Positions 1-12,400 of a stretch of DNA of 64,000 nucleotides are shown piece after piece. Position 1 is the stretch's first letter, and every line of letters begins with the position of its first letter. A program made the position numbers and the translations under genes. The stretch lies in assembly GCA_033026295.1 (NCBI GenBank), contig CM065175.1:919501-983500 (forward strand), in the 5' to 3' direction. A model generated the notes under the pieces. The model worked only from the letters and a program-made list of their open reading frames with translations, had not been told where the DNA came from and searched no databases. Origin of the DNA: Channa striata. Taxonomy: Eukaryota > Chordata > Actinopteri > Anabantiformes > Channidae.

Positions 1-301
1 AACAGACTGTGCTGCATTTCTCACTTTTGTGTACTCGTCACAAAAATTGGAATCTCTCAGACAGATAAGATTTAAACCAACCATATTCACTTCCTTCAAT
101 GTGTTCTCTTCTCTGGTGTTCATTGTAGTCCAATTAGCAGAATACTGAAATTGGCACGATTAAAAATAAATCAAAGCTGATATAATCTCTGTAATTGTAC
201 TCTAAATATAGTAGATATACTAAAACAATATATAGGATTGAAAGAAATTATGGCATACACTCCTTTTCTAAAAGGATTTTTTTTTCTCACTTACAAGTAA
301 A

Positions 302-520
302 ACTATCCAGAAGAGAACACCCTGGATGCCAACAGAGGTGCAGGCAGTTGAGAGGCACATGAGTCACTTCATCACATCTTGTATTGTACCTGCAAAAAGT
401 GACTGTGAAAAATGTTTGAAGGCTGAACCAGAAGCTCTCAAGAAACGAGACTGGCAGAATTTAAAATTTTATGTTTACAACCGCATTACGGCCTACAAAC
501 GCAAAGTGCAGCAGAAATAG
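302..520 (+). CDS. Terminal exon of an unrecognised fish protein (partial gene)
   Basis: An open frame runs from a likely acceptor (tatccag at 304-310, after a T-rich tract at 277-287) to a TAG stop at 518-520. It encodes about 70 residues rich in Lys and Arg, with EVQAVERHM, two cysteines in the pattern CEKC, and the closing stretch NRITAYKRK. I have a memory of similar C-terminal tails in many uncharacterised fish proteins, some with zinc fingers, but cannot name the family. The frame stays open upstream of the first ATG (326), so the exon is better read as the 3' end of a spliced gene whose earlier exons lie left of the window. A decayed second copy follows at about 859-1172. It could be a live terminal exon or a piece of a multicopy or transposon-derived gene. 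Confidence 0.4.
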   Translation, partial: TIQKRTPWMPTEVQAVERHMSHFITSCIVPAKSDCEKCLKAEPEALKKRDWQNLKFYVYNRITAYKRKVQQK

Positions 521-1172
521 AATGTTGCTCCTTGAGGTGCTGACTGCACATTGAATCCTTTTGTTTACATTGGTTTGCTTAAATTCCGATCAACATGTGA
601 ACATGTGATCAACATGCCACAGTGAATCTTCCTTTTGAGGTGGAAAAGGATGATTCGCTGTGGCGACCCCTGATGGGAAAAGCTGAAAGAGTAGTAGGTT
701 TGCTTAAATTCCGAAGGACTTATGCTTTCTTAAGGTGCTAAATGCACATTGATTTAGTTTACAGTTTTTTAGTAAGAAGGCTCTTGAAATGGTGATTGCA
801 AAGATTTCATGTTCAGTTTGAATGTTTTGAATGACATACAATCAAGGTAATTTAAGTGCAGGTAGAGAGGCACATAAGTCGATATATCACGTCTTGTATT
901 GTACCTGCAAAAAATTATTGGGAAAAATGCTGAAACATAAGTGCTGAAGAAAAGAGAAGTGCAGAACTTTAAATTTAAAACCCCAGTATGGCCTAAAAAT
1001 GCAAAGTGCAGCAGAAATACAATGTTGCTCCTTGAGGTGCTGACTGCACATTGCATGCTTTTCTTTATATTTGTTTTGTTAACTTCTCAAAGAATTGTGT
1101 TTTCTTGAGGTGCTAAATGTACATTTCATTTTGTTTTTTTATTAAGAAGGCCCTTGAAATGGGGACTGTAAA
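347..1172 (+). repeat. Tandem duplication of the terminal exon and its 3' flank, about 499-bp offset
   Basis: Copy 1 (from about 347) and copy 2 (from about 859) share a long stretch including gttgctccttgaggtgctg at 522-540 and again at about 1022-1040. Copy 2 has lost the reading frame: it carries stops where copy 1 reads through. Before position 572 the offset between copies is about 500. After 714 it is about 374. The difference of 125 equals the insert plus duplicated target described separately, so the insert arrived in copy 1 after the duplication. Confidence 0.7.
590..696 (+). mobile_element. Short SINE-like retroposed insert with 18-bp target-site duplication
   Basis: The 107-bp insert is flanked by exact 18-bp direct repeats, GGTTTGCTTAAATTCCGA, at 572-589 and 697-714. 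The same site in the neighbouring tandem copy has no insert. The body contains ctgtggcgacccctgatggg, a motif I know from widespread fish short interspersed repeats, and ends in a GA-rich tail (gaaagagtagta). The long target duplication points to LINE-type endonuclease insertion. Confidence 0.75.
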
Positions 1173-1499
1173 AGAATGCATGTCCCATTATTTACAATCA
1201 GAATAATTTCAGTTTGCCATTAGTAGTGAAGTCACTGAAACCAGGCTTGACAAAGCTATAAAAGTTTGCTTGTTCATTGCTTTATTAACACATTACAAGA
1301 AGTTAACATTTGCAATGCAAATGAGTTTTATTACTTTGTCTAAAGAGGTTGGAAAGATGGGCAGTGTAAACTCGGCCTCAATCTACATTAACATACCTAA
1401 AATTTAGATTATATAACTGTTCTAGCAGCAACACACTTTAGCAACCAATCCACTCGACTATTATAATCACTAATGTAATCTTATTTTAAATTAAATAGG
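1173..1499. other. AT-rich spacer, nothing recognised
   Basis: AT-rich sequence between the duplicated exon and the LINE tail. I see no open frame, RNA gene or repeat I can name. Confidence 0.5.
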
Positions 1500-4400
1500 G
1501 ACTAGATTAGATTAGATTAGATTCAACTTTATTGTCATTACACATGTACAAGTACAAGGCAACGAAATGCAGTTTATGTCTAACCAGAAGTGCAATAAGC
1601 AGCAAGTGCAGGATATAGATTATAAATTACCTCGAGAAAATATGTACACAAGAAATTATTATTATCATATTTACAGATGCTATGAACATACTATACAGGT
1701 TGTTGTTAACTAGAGCAGAAATTTACAGATGGAAAGGCTATATAGTTGTTGCTATAGTAATCAGAAATATGCAAGTAGATATGAATATAATATGCAGTTT
1801 GGTATTTACAGACATTTTACAGATGTGTATTTACAGGTGAGTATATACAGGCTAGTGCAATGAGTATGTGCAATATTGAATAGTGCAATGGTTATGGGGA
1901 GAATTTCGGGGTGTATGATTGTGGCAAAGAGGTCAGTGAAGTCAGTGGGGGCAGAGTTCAATAAGGAGACAGCTCTAGGAAAAAGCTGTTCCTTAGTCTG
2001 GTGGTTCGTGTCCGGGAAATCTGAGCGCCTGCCTGAAGGCAGGAGAGAAAACAGTCTGTGGGCGGGGTGAGAGGAGTCCTTAAGAATACTGCGTGCTCGA
2101 CGCAGACAGTGTTTCTTTGAATGTCCTCAATGGCTGGAAGTGGAGTCCCGTGTCGTTGGGCAGTTTTCACTACCCGCTGCAGTGCCTTACGCTCCGCAGC
2201 AGAGCAGCTCCCATACCAGACTGTGACACAGTTGGTTAGGATGCTCTCTATTGTGCAGCGGTAGAAGTTCACCAGGATAGCCGAGGGAAGATGGTTTTTC
2301 TTGAGTGTTCTCAAGAAGAAGAGGCGCTGGTGAGCCTTCTTGATTAGGCAGGAGGTGTTGGTCGTCCAGGACAGGTCCTCCGAGATGTGGGTACCCAGGA
2401 ACTTGAAGGATGAAACAGGCTCAACGGCCATCCCGTTAACATGGATGGGATCGTGTGAGCCTCTTTTCTCCTTCCTGAAGTCCACAATGAGCTCCTTGGT
2501 CTTGTTGATGTTAAGGAGCAGATGGTGGTGGAACAGATGTGGTCTGACCTAACATGCTGAGGTCTGTTGGTCAGAAAGTCCATGATCCAATTGCAGAGTA
2601 ATATGTTGATGTCCAGGTCTCTAAGTTTGGTAATTAACTTAGAGGGTATTACAGTGTTGAATGCTGAGCTGAAGTCAACAAACAGCATTCGTGCATAAGT
2701 GTTCTTATTATCCAGGTGTGTTAGCACAGAGTGCAGTGCAATGGAGACTGCATCCTCCGTGCTCCTGTTGCCATGGTAGGCAAACTGGTGTGGGTCTAGT
2801 GTGGGTGGGAGACAGTCCTTCAGGTTTGCCAGGACCAGCCGCTCAAAGCACTTCATAATGATAGGCGTGAGTGCTACAGGGCGGTAGTCGTTCAGGCATG
2901 TTGGGCTGGAGTGTTTCGGCACTGGCACAATGGCGGTGGATTTAAAGCATGTTGGCACAGCTGTTTGGGCAAGGGACATGTCTGTGAATACCCCAGTAAG
3001 CTGCTCAGCACATGCTCTAAGAACGCGTCCAGGGATGCCGTCTGGTCCAGCAGCCTTGTGCACGTTGACCTGGCTCAGTGGGGTGTAGACATCTGTGGAG
3101 GTGAGTGTGATGGGTGAGTGGTTGGTTGAAGGAGTGATTCTGGTGGCAGGTTCTTTGTTGTCTCCTTCAAAGCGAGCATAAAAGTCATTAAGCTGGTTCA
3201 GGAAGGAGACATTTGTGTCCGGGGCTGTGTGGCTGTGTTTGTAGTCCGTAATGGCCTGGATGCCCTGCCATATGCGTCGAGGGTCAAAGTTGGAGAAGTG
3301 CTCCTCTAGCTTTAGTTTGTAGCAGTGCTTGGCCTTTTTGATGCCCCTCTTCAGATTTGCCCTGGAAGTGCTGTAGGCTTCTGCGTCACCGGATCTGTAG
3401 GCAGCATTACGTGCCTTCAGCAGGAGGCGCACCTCCTTGTTCATCCATGGCTTCTGATTTGGGTATGTGGTGATCTGCTTCTGGGATGTAACACTGTCTA
3501 TGGTGGCATTAATGTAGTCCAGAACAGAGGAAGTGTAGCTGTTTATGTCCGTGTGAGAGCCACTGGTGGCCTGGGAAGCAAACGTACTCCAGTCTGTGTG
3601 TTGAAACCTGTCCTGGAGTGTGAAGTCAGCCCCTGCTGGCCACACTTTGATGTTCCTCACTGATGGCTTCACACGGTTGATGAGGGGTGAATACTTGGGG
3701 TGAGGAACAAAGAAAGGTGATCTGATTGTCCCAGGTGGGGAAGGGGGGTCACAGCGTAGGCTTCAGCCATATTTGTGTATACATGGTCCAGCGTCTTGTT
3801 TCCTCTGGTGTGACAGAAAACGTTTTGGTGGAATTTGGGGAGCACTGCCTTTAGGTTGGAGTGATTGAAATCTCCAGCAACAATAAATGCAGCCTCCGGG
3901 TGAGCAGTCTGTTGTTTGCTGATGGCCGTATGAAGTTCCTTCATAGCGAGCTTGGCATCAGCGTCGGGAGGGACGTAAACAGCAGTTATAATCGTGGAGG
4001 TGAACTCCCGTGGCAGATAGAATGGTCTACACTTAACCATGAGAAACTCTAGGTCAGCTGAGCAGTGTCTCTCAAGAGTGACAGAGTTCGTGCACCAAGC
4101 TTTGTTAACATAAATGCACAGTCCTCCTCCTCTGGTCTTACCGGAGTCATCTGCCGTTCTGTCTGCCCGGAACACGTGGTGGTCAGCTAGCGTGATAGCA
4201 TTGTCCGGTACACCGCTATTTAACCAAGTTTCGGTGAGTTCCAGAGTCTCTTGCTGTGGTTGATGTTGAGTCGAATCTCGTCCATTTTGTTCACCAGCGA
4301 CCGTATATTAGCGAAGAAAATGCTGGGCAAAGATAGCCGGTGTGGTGTTAGCCTTAGCTTACCTCTTAGCCCTCCGGGTTTCCCCCGTCTTTGTTTACGG

Positions 4401-4672
4401 TCGCGACGCCGTCTTCGAGCACTTCCGCCCGGCCGGGTAGGGTGCGCGGCCTCGGGTGTTCTGACGATCTCAGGGTTGAGTCGAAGAATGTTGGTAAAAC
4501 TGTCGGAAATGTACAAACCAATATCCAGAAGCTCCTGTCGGGTGTACGATGTAAATGCACTACTGTTCTTAACGATCAGACCCGAGATGAGCAGGAAAAA
4601 TGCTGCAAAAATGCAGAAACTGGAGAGACACCGGGCCTCGCGATGTGCACGCGCCGCCATCTTGAGTCGACC
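1500..4672 (-). mobile_element. Non-LTR retrotransposon (LINE, Jockey/CR1/L2 group), broken copy
   Basis: Read on the minus strand, the element begins near 4672 with CAAGATGGCGGCG, an opening common in fish LINEs, and ends at about 1500-1525 in an ACAATAAAGTTGAATC tail followed by TCTAA repeats. Frame pieces in order are: an N-terminal segment with NIRSLVNKMDE (4220-4660); an endonuclease segment with GGGLCIYVN, AGDFNHSNL, DHVYTN and SDHLSLF (3669-4175); a reverse-transcriptase segment with the motif A aspartates in FVDFSSAFNTV (about 2344-3672); and a C-terminal LINE segment (1958-2485). The frames do not connect. Near 2550 the RT frame jumps from NRPQHV straight into sequence that belongs downstream of the catalytic YADD box, so that box is deleted. 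The copy cannot be autonomous. Confidence 0.85.
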
Positions 4673-6840
4673 GAAAACAGTTTGTTTTACATATGCAAGT
4701 ATCCAAGAACTGAATTGAAATAATTATCACAATGTAAAAGTTGGGTTTTTGTTGTTGTTGCAAGGTCCTCAGTAATCATCAGGAATCTGTGTGAAATATG
4801 CAAATTATATTTAAATTAGGTTCCCTTCAACCATGTATAGTCGCTTTTCCATAAGTCCCCACTTATCATGAAGGAGTTTTTACTTCGTCATTGCAGAGAT
4901 TTTAAGCTGTGTATCACATAAAGAAGGTATCGTGCCTAATTTTTTTCTTCTCTCTAGAACCTTTAGAAAAGGTGGTCCCCGCAAGTGGTGATCCGCAACT
5001 TGGTCCCCATCAGCCATGGAAACCAGGCTGTGTGTGTGTGTGTGTTGGATACACATGAGCTGTGAAGGAGGTGAGTCAGTCCGTGTGACACCAAGTAGAT
5101 TCCAGTGGCAGCTGATCAGCTGACCTGTGGACAAGCGTCTTCATGTAACTCGTCTCACCTTGTGCCTCTATGCGTGAGGAGGACAACAGCTGGACTCGTT
5201 TCTTTGTTGGAGCTTTGGCCTGGAGAGGTGGTCGAAGTACAAACTAGTGCCACTCAAAGTTCAAAAGCATGTGCGTTAAATCACCTTGACTCAGCACAAG
5301 TACTCAAACCCAGAAAACTATATTTTACAAACCGTTTTATAATTGATGGTGTTGATAAATGTTACGTTCAACAAACTCTTAAGGGTGAAAACTATAACTC
5401 ATCTGTCCAACTGTGCCTACAGCTTTTGTCATATCAGGCCTTATTGTTGGATTTGTACAATCACTGTTTGTTAGAGCCTCTTCCACAGCTGTGACGCTCT
5501 GGGACTGACATCGAGGAATCGCAAAGTTGATAAACTATTAAGGACTGCAGAAGATGCAAAAGTCCAAGATCTGATTTTATAAAGTGATGTCTCGGACCGT
5601 GGTCACATTTCTTTGGTCTTGTGTGGAGAACGAAGTCAGAGCTACAGATTTGTGTTCGGTGGCTTGGAAAATGTCTGAAAAAACCACTGCTGTGTCCCAG
5701 TGCGTCCGGAGCCGTGTGTGGCACAACTCCTTTTCTTCATGCTGTGTTTTGAGATTACCAGAGGGTGGAATGCATTGTGCGCTGTGTGACGGTGTGATTC
5801 TGTCCATTCTGTTTCTGTACACTACCCACTGTAAACCCACTGTAAACCCATGGACACCATCTTTGCAGGGGATGGTGAGGACACATCCCCCACATACTTT
5901 TCCAAATAGATGAGAGCAGTGTCCTCATTCTGTCCAGCTGTCACACGCCAGATGACAGAAGGGGGTCGGGGCAATAGAACAGCACTAAGTGCATTTGCCC
6001 TGAGTTTTGCCTGTCAGACTACACATAAGCAGCCTTATACCCTGACTAGGTTGCTGGGGTCATACACAGCCTGACAGTCTGCTCAGGGTTGAGGTTTTTA
6101 GGCCACTCTGTTAGACTGTGTCACGGTAACACAGGAAAAGAAGATTCATTACGTCATTAGTAAAACTCGGGAGCGTACTGAATCAGGAGAGGCTGCATTT
6201 GATTGCAACAATTTCTAGTTTTTGTCTGTAAAGCAAATGTTAATTCATTTCAAGCTACATCATGTGCAATTTAAAAGCTTGTCGCTCAAATGGCACAAAG
6301 GCCGGCTCATGTGGTGTGAAACTGTTCATAAACAAATGTTGCTTTATTACTTTCAGAAAGGTGTAAAATAATTTGTAAATGTGCCACACCTGATTTCAAA
6401 CAAATCGCCCCCGTCTGTGCGCCTCTCAAAAAACATTTCTGCCCCCAGTGTTCCAGCCAAAGACAGCGTCAGGATTTATGACGAGCATCGTCATGTTGCC
6501 TGACATGAGCAAGCATCACACATTTTGCCATGTGTGTAGGTGGAAAAACACCAGGTCCACGTTCTCCTCCTCCCCTCCTTTGGCTTTTTTCCATGGACAT
6601 TTCTGCCATATTGCAAAGGCTTGATGTTGGCTGCGTGTCATTGTTTACTGTGTACACGAGCAGATGGAAATACACACAATTATATTTGTGTATATTTGTG
6701 TATATTATATAAACTTGAGCTGATGGAAAACCTGTTCCCCGGCAAACTGAAGCTATGATGATTGTTTTTATAAAGGCTTCCAACGGAGAGATGTCACGGA
6801 GAGTGTCAGACCATCAGAATAAACCACGAACACAATCGGG
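4673..6840. other. Intergenic stretch without recognised genes
   Basis: Mixed composition with a short GT run near 5031-5044. Open frames here are short and overlap on both strands, without family motifs or a plausible exon chain. I see no RNA gene or named repeat. Confidence 0.4.
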
Positions 6841-6855
6841 ATTCAGGAGTCAGCG

Positions 6856-8683
6856 TTTATTGAAGCTGTCACACCAGACCTGTGATTTGGCAATAAAAAT
6901 GACTGCAGGCAAACAAACTAGGAACTAAACAGAATAAACAGGTTCCATAATATGAGAGTCTTAGGAGAGTTGATCCCATAAAGTGCACTGAAGTAAAACT
7001 GGAGGGCAAACACTGAGCGTGCAGAATGTGACACGTCATAACAGCATATCGAACATACAGCTGTTCTCAAAGTCTAAAACATCACAGCTGGACAAAAGCA
7101 TTTGTGCCAAACTGTATTAAAAAAAAGGAAAATCTGTCAGAGAGCTTTCAGAAATCTAGAACAATATAAAAGTGTAAGCTCCTTTTTTTTAAATTTCACT
7201 TATTAACTATGATCATCCTCTTTCTGAGTCGACTTGAAAGAACCTTTATTGAACAGCTGAGCCACGTTTAGTGAGTGAACCTTGTTCAGGAGCTTGAAAT
7301 CAGATTCAAATGAGACCCAACAAGCTGATCTATGGAGGATTGGAGGATGGACACACACACACACATTTTTTATTTTCTAAAAAACATGGCAGACTTCCCA
7401 TTTCAAATAGACATTCTGTCATATTATAAACACTTTAAAAGCTTCAAGGATTTATAAGCATTGCTGAATTCATAAATAGTCTATACTGTATGCAGCAAAA
7501 ATACAATGCGACAATTTTTCTCTTTTTAAGAAACAAAGCAGGAACACGTAAAAACCAATTTTAGCAAAAAGCCGCACGTAGAGTTTGGTCAGTTTTAAAC
7601 TCCTTACGTACAGTCGTACCTACTGCAACGCTTTCTTATGTCATTTCATAACCACATATATCCTCACCTGCCTCGTCTAATGACAGCCACACGATGGAGT
7701 GCAGCGAACAGAGCTAACCACAGCTAACGTTATATTAGGCAGCTTAGCTGATGACAGTTGCATTATATTAAAATGGCTTCTGGTGTCACTATGTGGGTCA
7801 ACAGCTTTCGTCAACAAGTCCATGTCCTGCGATGTACAGCCTGTACTTCTGTAGCACTGCTTTCAGCTTTGAGATTAAAAGGGGTTCAGAGATGAATATA
7901 TATATATTTGTTTCCCCCACATTGCGGATAAGAAGCCCACATCATATGCTCTGTGCACCGTGCCTCCAAAAACAACTGGTTGAACTCGGACAACACAGTT
8001 CAGCAACACGTCCAACATGGAAACGTCTTTGATTCATGCCTCGTTATAATATTTTCCTAAGGCAGTGGTTTTCAAAGTCACGCCCAGCACCTTTAACTTC
8101 CATAGATTGTCATTTGAAAATAAAACAATGACGTTAAAGACGTTTTGCATATACCTTCAGCAACACTCCCTATGGTATTACAATGAAAGCAGTCCATTTT
8201 TAAAACAGGATGTAAGTTCACAGCTGAAACGGAGTGGCCCACAAGAGTTTGAACATCACTGCATTACACTCATTGTCATAGTCAATATAAATCTGTTAAT
8301 AAATATTTGGACAAGTATCACACAGTAGGTCATACATCTATAAATCAAAGTGCAAGAAAAGGTGAAAGGAGAAAAAACACATTGTACGTTTACGTAGGAT
8401 CTGTGCCCCGGGCAAAAAATGGCGGCCTTATTATGATTCTACGATTCTATACCCAATGATTATTGAGATGCATCACCGAGTTATCGCCAGACGTTGAGGA
8501 ACGTGTCGAGACAGGCAGTTTACACTGTGTCATATGCATTTGAAAAGACGCAGTCCTTTCTGCAGAACCCAGACGTATAATCCGTTGTTTTGACAACCAC
8601 TGGACAGGACGGTGGGAGTTTTCTAGCCAAACTAAGGAAAACACAAATGTGTGGGACATTTTGGCTTTTAAATAGCTGACAGC
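6856..8683 (-). other. Candidate 3' untranslated region of the MISP/AKAP2-like gene
   Basis: Downstream (minus strand) of the stop at 8684-8686 lies about 1.8 kb of mostly AT-rich sequence without obvious mobile elements. Minus-strand AATAAA signals can be read at about 6857 and again near 7243 and 7367. The sequence does not show which one ends the transcript. Confidence 0.3.
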
Positions 8684-8740
8684 TCACTCCTTCTTCTGAT
8701 TGGCTAATAAGGAGGCCTCCCAGCGCTGCGCCATGGCATT
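8684..8740 (-). CDS. Final 57-nt coding exon of the MISP/AKAP2-like gene
   Basis: This exon encodes 18 residues and a TGA stop. It was chosen because it yields AMAQRWEASLLANQ, the expected family C terminus. The acceptor region reads ctcttcagtgcctagaagacag, with four AG dinucleotides in 17 nt. Only the last one (exon from 8740) keeps phase 0 with the preceding exon. The first, nearest the pyrimidine tract, would shift the frame. Confidence 0.7.
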   Translation of the reverse strand, partial: NAMAQRWEASLLANQKKE

Positions 8741-9361
8741 CTGTCTTCTAGGCACTGAAGAGAGGGGAGGGGGGAACTGGAGGGAGGGGGAGATTCAGCT
8801 AAAGCACTGGAAGAGTGGGATGGTTCGTTAGATGGATGCAATTATGGATTTTGACAGAACAAATAAAAATGGGGTAATTCATAGGGTAAGATAGAGGAAT
8901 TGTTGCGTGGATTGATTGATGCAGGACAAAAATGTGCAGAACAATGAATATATTGTGAACCATAAGATTAAAAATTAATCAGTCAAACTGATTAATGAAT
9001 CAGAAAGTTCACAATTAAGACAGGTGAAATACATGGATGAATGAGTACAGGAAGAAATCAACAAGGCAACATGGAAACAGAAGATAAAAACTGAAAATGT
9101 GAATATGGCTTTCATGTAATGCACGAATACAACAACAAAACCAACAGCAACTGTAAATAAACACGACACAATAATATCAGCTGCAGAGCCACAAGGGGCA
9201 TATTTCATGCAGTGCTTGTGTCAGAAGGGACGTTTAATCCGTAAATCGTGCGTTTCGTCTTCATCACTACGGGTTTTGGAGTTTAGGCTGATGGTTACTG
9301 ATGGGATTATTATTCATTTTAAATCAGATTTACGAGACAATAAAGTATATAGTCATTGAGG

Positions 9362-9403
<42 letters not shown>

Positions 9404-12400
9404 CCTCAGCCAACCTTGTGGTCACAAGACAAACTGGATCGTTCGATTTTACGGGTCCTGGAAGGGGATGAAGGTGAGGAGACACATCTGTCCGGGACGT
9501 CTGGAACTGAAATAAAGTAGAAACAGGATGAAGATGACCATTTTGTTTGACAAAGCTGAACTGATGAAGCTAACATTTATGATACCTTCTCATAGTTTCT
9601 GATATTTAGACTTGTGGACGATACGTACCATGGTAACTGAGGTTATTGCTCAGGGTTGGAGACACCAGTACAGTATCGTACCTCTCCCTCCCTCTCCTCC
9701 ACTCCTCTTCTCTTCTCTTTTTCCACATCTCTTCCCTCTGCTTCCTCCACTCCTCCTCTCTCTGCCTCACCATCCGAATCTCCTGCTCGACCAGTGACTG
9801 GCTGCTAAGGGAGCGCAGTTTAAAAAACGGATTGGAAGAGAATGTGCTTTCCTGCGTTTCCATGGCCACTGGCGGCGAGCTTAGGCAGAACTCGGAAGCA
9901 CTGCGAATGATCAGGTTTGAGGTTTCCACTACTATGACATTGGCAGAGGGCACCGCATCCAAGCTTGCCGGCCAATCGGACAGACCCCCGATTGCAGTGG
10001 ACAGTAGCCGGCTCCTGGACGTGGCGCTGGAGGAGTCGGGCTCGAGGATGATGACGTTATTGGCTGTCATCTCGTGGTAGACAGATCGAGGGAGGGAAGA
10101 TGAGCAGGAAGGGGAAGGGGAGATGGACAAAGTAGGGGTGCGGCAAGCAGGAGGTCGCGGCGGAGATCGTCCTGTCTGTAGGGTGGATGGTCTGCACACA
10201 GAACAACAGGACAATCATGACAGCTGTATTTATGTGCCTTCATCCACAGAGCTGTCATGGCCAGTAGAATTTCATCGTACTGTCTAACAATCTGTTTAAC
10301 CAGAACCGTGATTCCTGCGATTCTCTCACTAGTTAGAAGGGTGGGCCTTCAGCTGAGCCACAGCCAGCCCCACGTGGAAGCTAGGTGTGATTCCATGTTT
10401 CAGCTTATCATTGACTTTCTCCTATGAGAGGACATTTATAATGAGCAGCACAGAAGCAGGTGCAGATTTCAGAAAATAAAATGCTACATAGAGTTTAGCT
10501 ATAAAAACAGACTCTGATTGATCAGACTGCCTGTCCCTAAATGACCCTTTTTATTTAAGTAGCTGTAGAGTCATCAGACCAGACTTACTTACCGTACTGT
10601 CTCAGGTTTAAAGAAGTTACTCTGGGGTGTAGTAAAATTATCCTGTCCTAAATCTTCGAGCAGTGATCAATAATACGGAGAAATACTGACCAGCTGGTCT
10701 TTAGTTGTTGGGAGGGTCAAATCTTTGAGGTCTCTCCTAAGTTGTGTCCCTCTCTCTGTCCCTGTCTTCAGGTGTCCCCAGTTTTGGAGCTGTGTCTTCC
10801 AGTGCGCAGCTACTGGTCCTACCAACCTGCCCAATGTTTTCCACTCAGCCCAACCATTCAAGGCAGATGTCCGTCCACCCTGAGCCTGGTTCTGCTGGAG
10901 GTTTCTTCCGTTAAAGGGAGTTTTTTTCTCTCCACTGTTGCCTATGGCTGCTCAAGGGGGATTTGTTGGGTTTTCTCTAACTATCTGTAATGTGCCTTGA
11001 GATGACGTTGTTGTAAACTGGCGACATATAAATAAAGTTGAATTGAATTGACTTAAGCTGAAAGCCCCTCTACCCCATTTCTCCTGTTAGCCTGCTACTT
11101 GGGATCCATATAAGACAAATGTTTCCCCACGCTCCCTGATATAACTGCAATGTCACGCGCCTGAAGCCATTGGTGGTACGACAGACAAGACTATCCCTTG
11201 AAACATTTACCTGGGTATAGCCAGGCTCTGTGCAATCATCCCCCTCTCTCTGCGATGCTTTTCCTCTCTCTCCAGAGTCAGTCGGATCTCTCTCTCCACG
11301 GCACTCTCTGGCTCCTCCAGGGGGCTGCGGTACGACAAGTCATCCAGGCCTGAGTCCTCTGAACTGGGGGACAAGGTGGAGGACAGGGGGGGCTCCCTGG
11401 GCTCTGATAGATGAACCTCCCTGTTGGAAAAACAGCAGGAATCCCAACTTCAGTCGTGATAAGCTATTTTAAAATATTGTGGAAAATTTAACATTCTTTT
11501 AAAGGAATAACATAGATTTTCTGATCCACATATAGACAGTGGTTTTTATTGATAAATGTGGGCTGTAAAATGCAGCTACCCACTGAGCCTGGGATGGGAA
11601 GTGTCCCAGTTCAAATAACCTTCAAACTGATTCCAAGATGGCGCCGCAGATGGCAGCCACTGTGTCTTGGTGTGCTTTACTCTGTGCTGTTTGTGTTTTA
11701 AAGGCTCTTATACCAGGGAAGAGCTCATGAACATCAGAGCTACGACCCCTGTGGATTTATTCTTGACTTTTCTGGCTTCTGCTAAGAAGGGGCGTAACAA
11801 AGCGAGAGCCCGCAGGAGAGGAAAGCGCTTAGATGTGCTCGTGTGCCTCCGTCGCCACAGAATACAAACTGCACTCCTAGGCATATTCCTGTCTAACGTT
11901 CGCTTACTCTGCAACAAAATGGACGAGCTGACTCTCCTGCTGAGCAAAACCTAAAACAGAGACCTTTCTGCGTCCTGTGTTTTATGCTTCACCGAATCTT
12001 GGCTGTGTGATCTTGTACCAGATTCGGCACTTCAGCTGAGCGGATTTCAACTCTACACCTTGCTATTGGCTATAGCAACTTTGACAAAGGTAATCTGTCC
12101 CACCAACTCCCCAAATACAAACAGTTCATCAAGTGCCCGACCAGAGAGGGAAACGTGCTTGACCACTGCTACACCACCATCAGTAGGGCTTATCACGCCG
12201 TCCCTCACGCTGCACTGGGACAGTCTGATCACGCCACGGTGCATCTGATTCCATCATACAGTCAGAAGTTAAGCGGCGTGTCCTCACTGCAGACCTGCTG
12301 TGAGAACATACAGCTCAGAAGTGGACCAGTGAGGCCGTGGAGAACCTTTAGGAGTGTTTGGACTGTACAAACTGGGATGATTTTAGATCTCCCACAAACA

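Noticed and set aside
9449..9506. Alternative end of the MISP/AKAP2-like protein using a donor at 9681 and a stop at 9449
   Set aside because: It is in frame, but the donor at 9628 (CATG|gtacgt) is better and leads to the family-typical AMAQRWEA terminus in exon 8740-8684.
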